DNA of 64,000 nt from assembly GCF_000826065.2 (NCBI RefSeq), contig NZ_LN623540.1, positions 67,448 to 131,447 on the forward strand, given 5' to 3'. Position 1 is the stretch's first letter. Each line of letters starts with the position of its first letter. Source of the stretch: Tessaracoccus massiliensis. Lineage in GTDB: Bacteria > Actinomycetota > Actinomycetes > Propionibacteriales > Propionibacteriaceae. A program made the position numbers and the translations under genes. Positions 41,278 to 49,777 of this stretch are shown one piece after another. The notes under the pieces are model-generated. The model worked only from the letters and a program-made list of their open reading frames with translations, did not search any database and was not told the origin of the DNA.

Positions 41278-41770
41278 AGCCCGCCGCAGCCGGGCGACCC
41301 GTCGAGCCCGCGACACCAGCCACGGCCAACAGCGCCAGCGCCCCCGCCACGCTGAGCGGCCAGCCGCCGATGTCCCACGCGTGGCCCAGCAGAATGCCGC
41401 CCACGGAGGAGCCCAGGTAGTTGGCGACCATGGTCAGCAACGCGAGGAGCACCATCCCACCGATCAGGGTCAGCAGCACCGGGCCGGGCACCGTGCGCGC
41501 CAACCACCAGCCGGGGATGATGCCGATCAGCGCAGGCAGCGCCAGCCCGGCGGCCTTGCGCCACGACACGTGTTTGAAGGTGGACAGCAGCACCACGACG
41601 GCGACGCTGACGCCCATGATCTGGATCAGCGCCACGCCAGTGGCGGCGCCGAGCAGCAGGACGAGGGGCGGAGAGGCCACCAAGGCGTAGCCGAGGCCGG
41701 TGATGCGTTGGGTCGCCGACGCGAACAACACCGTGGCGCCCACGAGGAGCGCAAGCACCGCAACTGACAC
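41192..41770 (-). CDS. Truncated TauE/SafE-family permease
   Basis: A frame of 192 residues. The first 150 or so show TauE/SafE-type membrane helices (VAVLALLVGATVLFASATQR, WRKAAGLALPALIGIIPGWW). Family members normally have seven to eight helices over about 250 residues; the second half is missing. The end (from about residue 160) is hydrophilic, Pro/Arg/Ser-rich and overlaps the 3' end of the convergent PQQ-like gene by about 85 bp. This suggests a 3' truncation. The start is GTG at 41770 with GGGAGG upstream. Sulfite or sulfonate export is a family role; activity here is doubtful. Confidence 0.65.
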   Translation of the reverse strand: MSVAVLALLVGATVLFASATQRITGLGYALVASPPLVLLLGAATGVALIQIMGVSVAVVVLLSTFKHVSWRKAAGLALPALIGIIPGWWLARTVPGPVLLTLIGGMVLLALLTMVANYLGSSVGGILLGHAWDIGGWPLSVAGALALLAVAGVAGSTGRPAAAGSRAGPTTRCDPSSSIPRPPARHGSPIRG

Positions 41771-41847
41771 CGACGGCCTCCCTTGTCGACAGCCCCTCAT
41801 CTTGCCAGCCTCCAGCCCACCCGCAAGAGTTCAGCTGCCTGAGATTT

Positions 41848-41910
41848 ATCTCTACGAAATCAGGGGGTCAGTGTGGATTATCCACACCGACCCCCTGTTT
41901 TGGTAGAGAT
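41848..41910. repeat. Hairpin repeat, copy 4 (DnaA-core family)
   Basis: A 63-nt near-perfect hairpin from ATCTCTACG to GTAGAGAT. Its core GTGTGGATTATCCACAC (41871-41887) contains a perfect DnaA box, TTATCCACA, at 41878-41886. It lies between the TauE-like gene and the paralogue-2 secreted gene. Confidence 0.9.
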
Positions 41911-41934
41911 ATGTCGCTCACCGAGGTGACAGGC

Positions 41935-43086
41935 TCACGGACGCTTCTCGGGCCCGCCGAACATGACGATGTTGTTGAAGACCCACTCGTTCTTCTGGCT
42001 GAACGTGTACCCGCCGGCTGCCTTCGGGGCGGCCGCGTAGACCGTGGTCATCGTGTAGCTGCGGCAGGCGTCGCGGCCGGTGGCGGCGGTGTCGCATTCG
42101 GTGCGCCACTGGCGCCCGCCTGAGGTGAACTGGCCGTTCTGGGTGGAGGCCGGGTCGCCCAGCCGGTTGCCCTTCCACGCCGCACGCGTCATGTACGGCA
42201 GGTAGGTGAGGTTGTTGAACGCCCACCCGGTTTCGCGGACGAACCGGCCGGCTTCCATCTTCACGACGGTGGCCAGGATCTCCGTGCGACACCGCTGCGT
42301 CCGGGAGTACGGCTCGCAGGTGGTCCGCCAGTCGCGGCCGTTGACCACGTGGTTGCCGGGCAGCGTGTACGGGGCGGCGGGCTTGAACTTCACCACCGGC
42401 TTCGGCTTCTCCACCTTGACGAAAGTGGCGCACTGTCCGCTGGCGGTGCCACCCACCACTTTGTCCCGGCCCTGCGGCGCGGCCACGTTGGCCTCGCATT
42501 CGAGGTTGCCGCCGATGGTGTTGTTGCGGATCGAGTTGGCCGCGACCCCCTTCAGCCCGCCGGTGTTGCGGGAGAAGATGAGGTTGCCTTCGATCGTGCT
42601 GTTGTAGAAGGCCAGCGACGAGCCACGGTTGTCAGTGACCGCGAGGTTGCCCTCGACGGTGCTGCCCCGCACCTGGAGCAGTGAACGGTTCCCGGTGAAG
42701 TTCACGTTGCCGCGAACCTTGGACCTGAAGGTGATCGTCGCCTGCGCCGTCGCGTTACTTACGGTGACGTCGCCGTCGACGACGCTCCCGTCATGGATGG
42801 ACACGCTCACCGGCTCATTCACGGCGGTGACGTTGCCGGTGATGTGGGAGCCGCCCTGCGCTGCGAAGCTGCCCCGCTTGGCCTCGACGACGACGTCGCC
42901 CTTGACCGTCACGTCGTTGAGGACGCAGCTGAAGGCCGACTGCGACACCACCAAGTCGCCGTCGACGGTCTGGCCCCTCGTGACGTCCTGACAGTCGACG
43001 GTGGCGGCGTTGGCCGCCGGTGCCGCGACGGCCAGGCCCGCGAGGGCCATCGCGCCTGACACCAGAATGCTGAGCGTGCGCTTCAT
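41935..43086 (-). CDS. Secreted protein with beta-helix repeats and 'PYTLPG' C-terminal domain (paralogue 2)
   Basis: A 383-residue protein. Signal peptide (about 1-28, ending PAANAATVDC). Residues of about 35-235 have repeating strands with V/I-x-G-D/N-V/L patterns (TVKGDVVVEAK, SVVDGDVTVSN, STVEGNLAVTDN, STIEGNLIFSRN), as in right-handed beta-helix or bactofilin-like proteins. After a Lys/Pro linker (KVEKPKPVVKFKP) comes the domain shared with the gene at 38440: PYTLPG, NGRDWRTTC, RCRTEILATVV, GWAFNNLTYLPYMT, FTSGGRQWRTEC, WVFNNIVMFG. Exported, probably wall-associated. Role unknown. Confidence 0.83.
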   Translation of the reverse strand: MKRTLSILVSGAMALAGLAVAAPAANAATVDCQDVTRGQTVDGDLVVSQSAFSCVLNDVTVKGDVVVEAKRGSFAAQGGSHITGNVTAVNEPVSVSIHDGSVVDGDVTVSNATAQATITFRSKVRGNVNFTGNRSLLQVRGSTVEGNLAVTDNRGSSLAFYNSTIEGNLIFSRNTGGLKGVAANSIRNNTIGGNLECEANVAAPQGRDKVVGGTASGQCATFVKVEKPKPVVKFKPAAPYTLPGNHVVNGRDWRTTCEPYSRTQRCRTEILATVVKMEAGRFVRETGWAFNNLTYLPYMTRAAWKGNRLGDPASTQNGQFTSGGRQWRTECDTAATGRDACRSYTMTTVYAAAPKAAGGYTFSQKNEWVFNNIVMFGGPEKRP

Positions 43087-43178
43087 CCGGGATCTCCCAC
43101 GTAGTTCGGTTGGGTCCCGTTATACCGCAGCGGGGTGCCATCGGGGCCTGTTCTCCGGTCCGCGGCGGCGCCGCCCTG

Positions 43179-43679
43179 CTACTCGGAGCGCTTGTTGCGA
43201 CGCCAGATGGCGGCGGTGAGCACCGTGGCGAAGCTGCACCACAGCGCGTAGGGCGTCAGCTCGAGGCCCTTGCCCTGCTCCACGTCGCCGGAGCGCTTGG
43301 CCAGGCCGATGGAGCTGGCCGCCAGCAGCGCCGCGACCCCGGTGGCCGGGCCCAGCTTCTGCGCCTTGAAGAACGTCCAGCTCCAGCCCTGATTGAGCAC
43401 GAGGTTGACGCCCAGAGCAGCGCGGTAGCGGTCAGCTTCGTCGTGGTCGCCCTGCGCCTCGAGCTTCTTGATGGTGCGTGCCGACGTCGCGGCGATGCCG
43501 GCGTACAGGCCCGTCCAGACGATGGGGAACAGCCAGCCCGGCGGCTGCCACTTCGGCTTGCTGAGGCTCTTGTACCAGAGCGAGTTGGTGTCGGTGGCGA
43601 TGGATCCGGACACGGCGGTGGCCGTGGTCATGGCGAGGCTCTGGGCCCATGCCTTCTTGGCGAGGTCCTTCTTCTTCAT
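43179..43679 (-). CDS. TspO/MBR family protein
   Basis: A 166-residue membrane protein with five predicted helices. The signature LWYKSLSKPKWQPPGWLFPI and VWTGLYAGIA is typical of TspO, which binds porphyrins and is linked to stress and tetrapyrrole control. A C-terminal WCSFATVLTAAIWRRN end is usual. The start is the ATG at 43679 with AAGGAG upstream; an earlier in-frame codon lies within the MarR gene. It follows the MarR gene by ten bases, so both are cotranscribed. Confidence 0.85.
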   Translation of the reverse strand: MKKKDLAKKAWAQSLAMTTATAVSGSIATDTNSLWYKSLSKPKWQPPGWLFPIVWTGLYAGIAATSARTIKKLEAQGDHDEADRYRAALGVNLVLNQGWSWTFFKAQKLGPATGVAALLAASSIGLAKRSGDVEQGKGLELTPYALWCSFATVLTAAIWRRNKRSE

Positions 43680-43689
43680 GCTTACTCCT

Positions 43690-44220
43690 TCAATTGTCGA
43701 CGGTGGGGGCACCGTCGCTGTCGGTCCCTGCGGTGGCGGCTTCGGGCGCGGGCTGCTGGGAGAGTTGGCCGAGGTGGTCCTCGAGCAGATGCGTCACGCG
43801 TCCGAAGAACGCCTCGACGACGTCCTGTTGCCCGGCCGGAAGCGACGTCACCTCGTCGTCGACGCGCCGCACGAGGGGCCCCATCAGCCCCATGATCTTC
43901 GGGTACACATCGGGCGCGACCGAGACGTGCACGCGGCGACGGTCTGCGTCGATGCGGCTACGCCGCACGTAGCCCGCGGCTTCGAGACGGTTGAGGATCG
44001 CCGTCGTGGTGGCGGCGGAGGCGCCGATCCGTTCGGCCAGCGCGCTCACCGTGGTGGGGCCGGCCGACGCCAGCATCGTGAGCGCCCGGTAATCGGTGAG
44101 GTTGAGGCCGAGGAGGCGCACCAGTTCGCGCTCGATCTCGTTGGAGAGGGTGATCACGGCTTGGAGCGCGTGGGCAACGGGGTGGAAGCCCGGCGTCGGC
44201 TCGTGGTCTGGGGTGCTCAC
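43690..44220 (-). CDS. MarR-family transcriptional regulator
   Basis: A 176-residue winged-helix regulator. The DNA-binding core is about 55-115: TVSALAERIGASAATTTAIL and NRLEAAGYVRRSRIDADRRRV (the wing). The N- and C-terminal helices form the dimer. MarR proteins respond to small ligands and often repress their own operon, which here includes the TspO gene. A short inverted repeat at 44251-44264 lies 30 bases upstream and may be its site. Length is normal with a Pro/Glu-rich C-terminal tail. Confidence 0.88.
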   Translation of the reverse strand: MSTPDHEPTPGFHPVAHALQAVITLSNEIERELVRLLGLNLTDYRALTMLASAGPTTVSALAERIGASAATTTAILNRLEAAGYVRRSRIDADRRRVHVSVAPDVYPKIMGLMGPLVRRVDDEVTSLPAGQQDVVEAFFGRVTHLLEDHLGQLSQQPAPEAATAGTDSDGAPTVDN

Positions 44221-44250
44221 AGCCCCACATTACCCCACTTCCATTGAATA

Positions 44251-44264
44251 TCAAACCTATTTGA
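44251..44264. promoter_or_regulatory. Candidate MarR operator
   Basis: TCAAACCTATTTGA is an inverted repeat with 5-bp arms and a 4-bp spacer in an AT-rich gap upstream of the MarR start. The AT-rich setting in GC-rich DNA supports a promoter/operator. It is judged by symmetry and position only. Confidence 0.5.
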
Positions 44265-44330
44265 CTATCTACCTGGCGGCCAGCGCTGGGGGCGCCAGCC
44301 CTTGGACGGAGGAGGCAGAAACGGGGCGAC

Positions 44331-44984
44331 CTACGGGGCCTGGAACATTTCCCGCTGGAAGCGCTCCTCGATCGTCTGCTGCAGCAGATCGTCCACCTCC
44401 AGCTCCGTCACGGGAGAGCCGCCTGCGGTGGCGAGATGGCTCTGAGCCATGTCGACGATCCTCCGCACGGCCTCGTCCTGCGACACTTCAGAGGTGTCAA
44501 TCACCAGGTCGTAACTGTCGTCGGACGCCCAGTTCTCGCCGTAGTAGCGGCGGACGAAGCGCGACTTCGTGTCCTGATCGCGCTCCACCATCTCCTGCGC
44601 GATGCCCTGGGACACCTTGCTGTCTTCCGTGACTCGCCTGATGCGTTCGTCAGTGGGCGCGGTGACCAGCACGTTGAAGACGTCCGAGTAGCCCTTCAGA
44701 GCGGCGAATCCGCCGCGGCCGAGGATGACGACGTCATATCTGGCGGCGATGGTGACAAGCGTCTTGTTCATCCATCCGATGGTCTGCATCGTGTTCTCGT
44801 TGAACAGGTCCATCAGCGACGGCGGCTTGTCGTAGAGCGATCCCAGCTGATTGAGGCCGTATTCGCTGATGACGGAGTCGATGAAGAAGCGATCGGCGAA
44901 CTTCCAGCCCAGTTCCCGGGCGACTCTCTCGGCGATTCTGCCTCCGTAGGATCCGAGCTTGCGGGAGACGGTGATGGCGCTCAT
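44331..44984 (-). CDS. Cytidylate-kinase-like family protein
   Basis: A 217-residue P-loop kinase of the cytidylate-kinase-like (Cytidylate_kin2) family. N-terminal SAITVSRKLGSYGGRIAERV carries the nucleotide-binding loop in relaxed form; later blocks are VVILGRGGFAALKGYSDVFN and YDLVIDTSEVSQDEAV. These proteins are not the essential Cmk, and their substrate is unknown. The start is the ATG at 44984; AGAAAGG lies upstream. A decayed copy of its 3' half is at 47917-48124. Confidence 0.85.
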   Translation of the reverse strand: MSAITVSRKLGSYGGRIAERVARELGWKFADRFFIDSVISEYGLNQLGSLYDKPPSLMDLFNENTMQTIGWMNKTLVTIAARYDVVILGRGGFAALKGYSDVFNVLVTAPTDERIRRVTEDSKVSQGIAQEMVERDQDTKSRFVRRYYGENWASDDSYDLVIDTSEVSQDEAVRRIVDMAQSHLATAGGSPVTELEVDDLLQQTIEERFQREMFQAP

Positions 44985-45112
44985 GGCCGACCTTTCTTTC
45001 GGTGCCCAGCGGTGGGCGTCAGGCTGTCCTTTCACTCTACGCGCGCGACCGCCCGCCAACCCGGGAAACGGGCGACAGTCGCGACGACGTGCTGGCGCTC
45101 TACCCTGGAAGC

Positions 45113-45607
45113 GTGACTGTTGAGATGATCGCCGCCCTAGTGGCCGGCGCCTTGGCCCTCGTCGGGCTGGCCGGCATCGTGCTGCCGGTGATCCCGGCCG
45201 GCAGCCTCCTCGTCGGCGCGGGCGCGTTGACCTGGGCCATCTGGGGCCACTCGCCGTGGGGGTGGGTCGCATTCGGCGTCGCGGCCGTGCTGCTGATCAT
45301 CGGCGCGTTGAGCAGCCTGCTGCTGACCGGCCGATCCCTACAGCGCCACGAGATCCCCAAGTGGCCGGTGGCGGTGGGCGTCGTGTTCGGCATCGTCGGG
45401 CTGTTCGTGTTGCCGGGCTTCGGGCTGCCGATCGGCTTCGCGGTGGGCCTGCTGCTGGCCGAGTGGTACCGGGTGCGCAACCTCCGCACCGCCCTGACGA
45501 CGAGCTGGCGCACCCTCAAGGCCCTCGGCCTGGGCATCTTGATCGAGTTCACCTGCGCGATGATCGCGACGGCGGCGGTGGGAGTCAGCATCGCGACGGC
45601 GTGGTGA
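45113..45607 (+). CDS. DUF456 membrane protein
   Basis: A 164-residue protein with four to five helices and the DUF456 pattern: LVGLAGIVLPVIPAGSLLVG, then GLPIGFAVGLLLAEWYR. Function unknown; one family member is linked to membrane stress. The start is GTG at 45113. A -10-like TACCCT (45101-45106) ends six bases before the GTG, so the message may be leaderless. It is divergent from the cytidylate-kinase-like gene. Confidence 0.8.
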   Translation: MTVEMIAALVAGALALVGLAGIVLPVIPAGSLLVGAGALTWAIWGHSPWGWVAFGVAAVLLIIGALSSLLLTGRSLQRHEIPKWPVAVGVVFGIVGLFVLPGFGLPIGFAVGLLLAEWYRVRNLRTALTTSWRTLKALGLGILIEFTCAMIATAAVGVSIATAW

Positions 45608-45635
45608 CTGTCCACGCCTCAACGCCCCCGATGGC

Positions 45636-46741
45636 TCACTTCTGTCTGCGCTCTGAGGCCACTGCAACCACCCACACCTCGCCGCGCTCCACCGCAGGCG
45701 ACTCGCCGTCGGGAATGAAAACCGACTGTCCCCGTCCGAGTTCCAATCCCGCGAGCACGGCACCACCACTGTCCAGCGACACGGCAATTTTCGGTCCGCC
45801 GCCCGGCACCATGTCCCCGGTCACAAGCATGATCACCTCAAACTCATCTGCCGGCACCGCCAATCGCCCCGCGGCCCGCACATCGACAACGGCGGGCTCG
45901 ACGCACCGTTGTCTGAGGTGCGGCACGTAGACCTCTGAGTCGATGAAGGTCATGTAGGTGACCCTGCGGTTCACTCCACGGCCCCCACAGCTGCGGGGCT
46001 GTGCGGATCACGAGGGTGTTCTCGCGGCGGTAGGTGGTCAGCGACACATAGCAGCCCAGGTATTCGTTCCAGGCGGCCGACATCTCGTTGGGCACGTTGT
46101 CGAACAGGCAGGCAGTCGGCGCCCACGTCGAGGACCATTCCGGCTCGATGTCCGGATTCTCGACGGTGGGTGCCGCCACCAGGTACTCGTAGGCCGCCAG
46201 GTCCTCGAGTTGCGAGGGCCGTGCCATCGGGCGCGACGAGTCGCGTGAAGTTGTAGTCGTCGTCGGCCCTGGCGATGCCCATGCCGTCGAGCTGGAAGGT
46301 TTCGAAGACGTCGAGCTTCTGGTCCATCGTGATGCGGTGGTAGTAGAGGTAGAGGCTGCCGTTCTGGTGGGTGCCGTGGATGGCCCAGAGGCGCTGGGTC
46401 GACTTGTGCTCGGGCGGCTCGAAGGCGATCATCTGCCGGGCACGCCGCCCGTCGGGCCCGGTCAGGTAGGTGAAGTCCTTGATGCCGTCGGAGATGTCCT
46501 GGAGCGGGACGATGGCGCCCGTGTTGGACAGCACCTCCATCAGGGAGAGGTACCGCACGGTTTCGAACGGGCCTTCGAGGGTGTCGCCGAAGATCCAGAA
46601 GGTCTCGTCGCCGGGGAGTTCAACGGAGGTGACCGCGTCCTGCCCGGAGATGTTGATGTCGTTGTCGAGGAACTGCACACCCAGGTCTCGCACCGAGGCG
46701 ACCAGCGGGCTGTCTGAAAGGGTCTTGTTCCACGCTACCAA
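45636..46741 (-). pseudogene. Decayed DUF4185-like (glycosidase-like propeller) gene
   Basis: Three frames cover one protein. The 5' piece (46741 to about 46245) has VRDLGVQFLDNDINISGQDA and ETFWIFGDTLEGPFETVRYL, typical of DUF4185-like propellers. The middle frame (about 46240-45985) has PEWSSTWAPTACLFDNVPNE and NEYLGCYVSLTTYRRENT. The last frame (45974-45636) begins VTYMTFIDSEVYVPHL, with a tail of uncertain family. Both changes of frame are +1, near 46240 and 45980, and a piece may also be missing between GPWSE and VTYMTF. It starts (TTG) three bases after the stop of the esterase gene, so it was part of that operon. Confidence 0.75.
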
Positions 46742-46744
46742 CCG

Positions 46745-47737
46745 CTACCGCGTTGCCACCAGACCTTTGAGCCACTGGTGGATGCGCTCGATCTGATAGC
46801 CGGTGCCGCCCTCGTGCCCGTTGAAGGGGTAGACCTCGATGGCCTTCTCCCCCGCATAGTGACGGTAGGCCGAGTACACCGTCGACGGCGGGGTGATCTG
46901 GTCCATCAGCCCCACCGAGAACAGGCCGGGCATGGTGGCCCGGGCGGCCATGGACATGCCGTCGAAGTAGGAGAGCGTGCGCATCACCTGCGCGTGGCGC
47001 TGCGGGTAGGTGGCGAGGTAGTCGGCCACTTCCTTGTAGGGATAGGCGTCGGTCAAGCCGATGGCGCGGGGGAAGTTGCACATGAACGGGACATCGGGCG
47101 CGCAGCCGGCAATCTTCACGTTGCGGTGTCCCGCCAGCGCGGCGACCGCAAGCGCCATGGCCCCGCCCTGGCTGCCGCCCGTGACGAACAGCCGGTCCGC
47201 GTCCACCCGCTCGTGACTGGCGGCCGCCTCGGCCAGGCGCACGGCGTCGACGAAGAGGCGGCGGTAGTAGTAGAGCTCCGGGTCGAGGACGCCGGCGGTC
47301 ATGAAGCCGGGAACGCTGCCGGAGGTCCGCAGGCCGGGGTCCTCGGAGCCGGGCTTCGGGCTGGGCGAGCGCCAGCCCTGCCCGCGTGCGTCGATGATGA
47401 ACTGCGCATAGCCGCCCACGGCGTAGGCGATGTTCTCGAACGGCATACCGCGGCCGCCAGCGTAGCCGGTGTACTGCACGACGGTGGGCAGCGGACCCTC
47501 CGTGCCTCGCGGCAGCACGAGCCAGCCGTGGACGGTGGTGCCGTCGAAGCCGCGCCAGCTGATGTCGAACGCGTCGAGCACTGAGAGGTGGGTCTCGACC
47601 GGCTCGCAGATGAAGTCGAGCGGCCCGGACCCGTGATCGGTGAAGGTCTGGGCCCAGAAGTCGTCGAAGTCAGCGGGCTCGTTGAGCTCCGGTGCGAAGC
47701 GGGCCAGTTCCTCCGCGGGGAGGTCGAAGAATGCCAT
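46745..47737 (-). CDS. CE7 acetyl xylan esterase / cephalosporin-C deacetylase
   Basis: A 330-residue alpha/beta-hydrolase of the AXE1/CE7 family. The nucleophile elbow is GGSQGG, preceded by the RGQGWRSPS loop; the later Asp is in SVGLMDQITPPSTVY and the His in NGHEGGTGYQ. The N-terminal FDDFWAQTF block is typical. These enzymes remove acetyl groups from short xylo-oligosaccharides in the cytoplasm, matching the lack of a signal peptide. It is upstream of the decayed DUF4185-like gene, together a small glycan-trimming operon. Start ATG at 47737. Confidence 0.9.
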   Translation of the reverse strand: MAFFDLPAEELARFAPELNEPADFDDFWAQTFTDHGSGPLDFICEPVETHLSVLDAFDISWRGFDGTTVHGWLVLPRGTEGPLPTVVQYTGYAGGRGMPFENIAYAVGGYAQFIIDARGQGWRSPSPKPGSEDPGLRTSGSVPGFMTAGVLDPELYYYRRLFVDAVRLAEAAASHERVDADRLFVTGGSQGGAMALAVAALAGHRNVKIAGCAPDVPFMCNFPRAIGLTDAYPYKEVADYLATYPQRHAQVMRTLSYFDGMSMAARATMPGLFSVGLMDQITPPSTVYSAYRHYAGEKAIEVYPFNGHEGGTGYQIERIHQWLKGLVATR

Positions 47738-47760
47738 GGGTTCAGCCTAGTGCCCGCATG

Positions 47761-47834
47761 GCCCCTGAGCAGGTCGCCTGCGAGGATGAGCAGGGCGACA
47801 CGACGAAAGGGCCCCGCAGCGTTTCCCGGCACCC
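47761..47834 (+). repeat. GC-rich dispersed repeat, copy F
   Basis: Upstream of the esterase gene. ACACGACGAAAGGGCCCCGC and the preceding CCCCTGAGC match the copies at 5863 and 25971; the right end is diverged (TTTCCCGGCACC). It is followed directly by the cytidylate-kinase relic. Confidence 0.7.
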
Positions 47835-47916
47835 TTCGCTGAGGCTGCCCTGCGAAGCAGGAGCCGGGCAGGTGCTCCTGCACGTGGCCGGCCGCGTTTG
47901 CACCCCTCGGACAGTC

Positions 47917-48124
47917 TCCCGCGCGAAGCGATCCTCGATCGTCTGCAGCAACAGCCGGCCACCTCGACGTCGGTCACCTTCGAGCCCTCCTTGATGCCCT
48001 ACCACACCTGGGCCGCGTCGACGATCGGCTTGGTCTCCGCCTGCGACATCTCAGATCAGAGGTGTCGATCAATAGGTCGTAGCGTCGTCGGAGGACCATT
48101 TCCCGGCGTAGTAGCGGCAGACTC
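47917..48124 (-). pseudogene. Relic of a second cytidylate-kinase-like gene
   Basis: This stretch aligns base by base with 44350-44555, the 3' half of the cytidylate-kinase-like gene, on the same strand. Shared runs include TCCTCGATCGTCTGC, CAGAGGTGTC and GCGTAGTAGCGGCA. Small indels destroy the frame. The 5' half is absent. It is a duplicated and decayed copy about 3.6 kb from the intact gene. Confidence 0.82.
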
Positions 48125-48175
48125 CCTGGGCGCGGCGTTCACGTCAGGTTCTTCGCTGCTCTACGCCAGCAACCC

Positions 48176-49645
48176 TCACCTGGCACCCGGTGCCACTCCA
48201 CGGATGAGGCGGGCGGCGACCCTGGCGCCTCCCAACATCCGCAGCAAGATTCTCGTGTCGGATGAGGCCTCCCGAAAGGCCTGCTGCAGCGGCCCGTCTG
48301 AGTGCCACCCCGCATCTGCGAACAGCTCGGTGAAGATGTCGACATCCGTCCACGGGTCCAACCCGGCTGCCACGCCGAAGATGGCGATCAGCCCGGCGTC
48401 GACTTCAAAGTCGTACTTGCCCAACGGGACGGCCTCGGCGACGGATTGCCATAGCCGTTCGGGGTTGCCCAGCACCTTGCGGCCCTTCAGCGTCAGCACC
48501 AACGAGCCCTTGAGCTTCCGCACCAGGCCAAGCTCCATGGCCGTCATGCGCAGGTTCAGGATGGGCAAGGTGTTGACCTCGGTGGTCGGCTCGATCGGAT
48601 ACGCCCGCTGCGCCGCCGGCCTGAGGCCGGCAAAGAGTTCCTTGACGATCTTCGGCGGCAGATAGCCGGCCTGGGTCAGCTTGATCCCGTCGGCCCCCAC
48701 TGTCTCAAGCAGGAGTTGGAGGTCGCCGCTGGCCTCCCGCAACTCCTCGTCGCCGGCGAGTTCCTGCCGCTCGACGGCGGCGGCCAACTGCCGCACAAGC
48801 GTCGGATGCTCGGCCGACATCCGCACGATGAGCCCCAGCATCTCGGGGCGCCAGCCCTCCATCGTCGGCCATTCGAGGCTCTCCAGCGCATCGTTGACCT
48901 CCTCCGCGTCGAAGTGTTCAGGGTCATACCCCGGGGGCATCCATTCGCAGAGCATCGACGCCCACTCAGGGTCGACGTCGTGCGCGCGCCCGGCGAGCAC
49001 CGCCAGCAGCGTCTCGTACCCGGGAATCCCACCCACATCCTCGGGGGGACACGCGCGGGCGCCGGCCAGGCACCGCATCTCCGCGAATCTCCCCTCCCAC
49101 TCCTGGACGGACTCGAGGGTGATGGTGTGCTCCCAGCCGTCGCCGAAGTCGTACTCGTAGTAGAGGCGGTCTCCGACGGCGGCGAGCACCTCGTCGAGGC
49201 GCACCTCCGCCTCGGGCGTGCCCTCGTCGCCCTCCTCGATGTCGAACGGGGTGAGGAAGGGTGCGACGTCCCGGTCCAGCTCGCCGGGCCCCATCCGGAA
49301 GGCGTGGAGATGGGAATCGGTCCAGCCCATCACTGCCTGCATCACATCGTGGAGGGCGGGCAGGGTGAGGTCGCTGGGCACCACCACCTGCCGCCAGATG
49401 GGCGGCTCGATGTCGTTCAATTTGATCCACAGCACGTAGGCGGCCCGCTCGGCACGGGGCTCGAGCAGCGTGGGCTGTTTCAACTCTGGCATCTCAAAGC
49501 TCGGCCCGACCCCGAGGCGAGCCAGCAGCCCGTCGATCCCGCCGGATTCGGCGATGAGCTGCTCGGCCAGTTCGTCGACCTGCCGCCGCCTGTCGTCGTC
49601 ATTCGTCACGGTTACATCCCTTGCCCGACGGCGCCGCTTCGGCAC
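48176..49645 (-). CDS. Plasmid pRiA4b ORF-3 family protein
   Basis: A 489-residue protein. Residues of about 65-230 carry the pRiA4b ORF-3 domain: YVLWIKLNDIEPPIWRQVVV, GWTDSHLHAFRMG, YYEYDFGDGWEHTITLES. This domain is common in plasmids and mobile regions; its function is unknown. The C-terminal half (about 240-489) is helical with no assigned fold. No signal peptide is seen. A GTG/ATG a few codons later is possible as the start. The 3' end lies close to the cytidylate-kinase relic. Confidence 0.85.
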   Translation of the reverse strand: MPKRRRRARDVTVTNDDDRRRQVDELAEQLIAESGGIDGLLARLGVGPSFEMPELKQPTLLEPRAERAAYVLWIKLNDIEPPIWRQVVVPSDLTLPALHDVMQAVMGWTDSHLHAFRMGPGELDRDVAPFLTPFDIEEGDEGTPEAEVRLDEVLAAVGDRLYYEYDFGDGWEHTITLESVQEWEGRFAEMRCLAGARACPPEDVGGIPGYETLLAVLAGRAHDVDPEWASMLCEWMPPGYDPEHFDAEEVNDALESLEWPTMEGWRPEMLGLIVRMSAEHPTLVRQLAAAVERQELAGDEELREASGDLQLLLETVGADGIKLTQAGYLPPKIVKELFAGLRPAAQRAYPIEPTTEVNTLPILNLRMTAMELGLVRKLKGSLVLTLKGRKVLGNPERLWQSVAEAVPLGKYDFEVDAGLIAIFGVAAGLDPWTDVDIFTELFADAGWHSDGPLQQAFREASSDTRILLRMLGGARVAARLIRGVAPGAR

Positions 49646-49777
49646 CCATCCACGAGGGTAGTCTCCCGGGCAGGACTTGGCTCGAGCATCACCACACAGT
49701 GAACTCTTGCCACGCTTGCGTCCCGCCGAAAGCCACAGCTGACGCCACGGCTCCGGCCCTCAAGCACGCGGACCCGA

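Noticed and set aside
26856-41910. Replication origin from the DnaA-box cores
   Set aside because: Boxes are far apart and lie in separate hairpins; there is no dnaA, dnaN, AT-rich unwinding region or box cluster.
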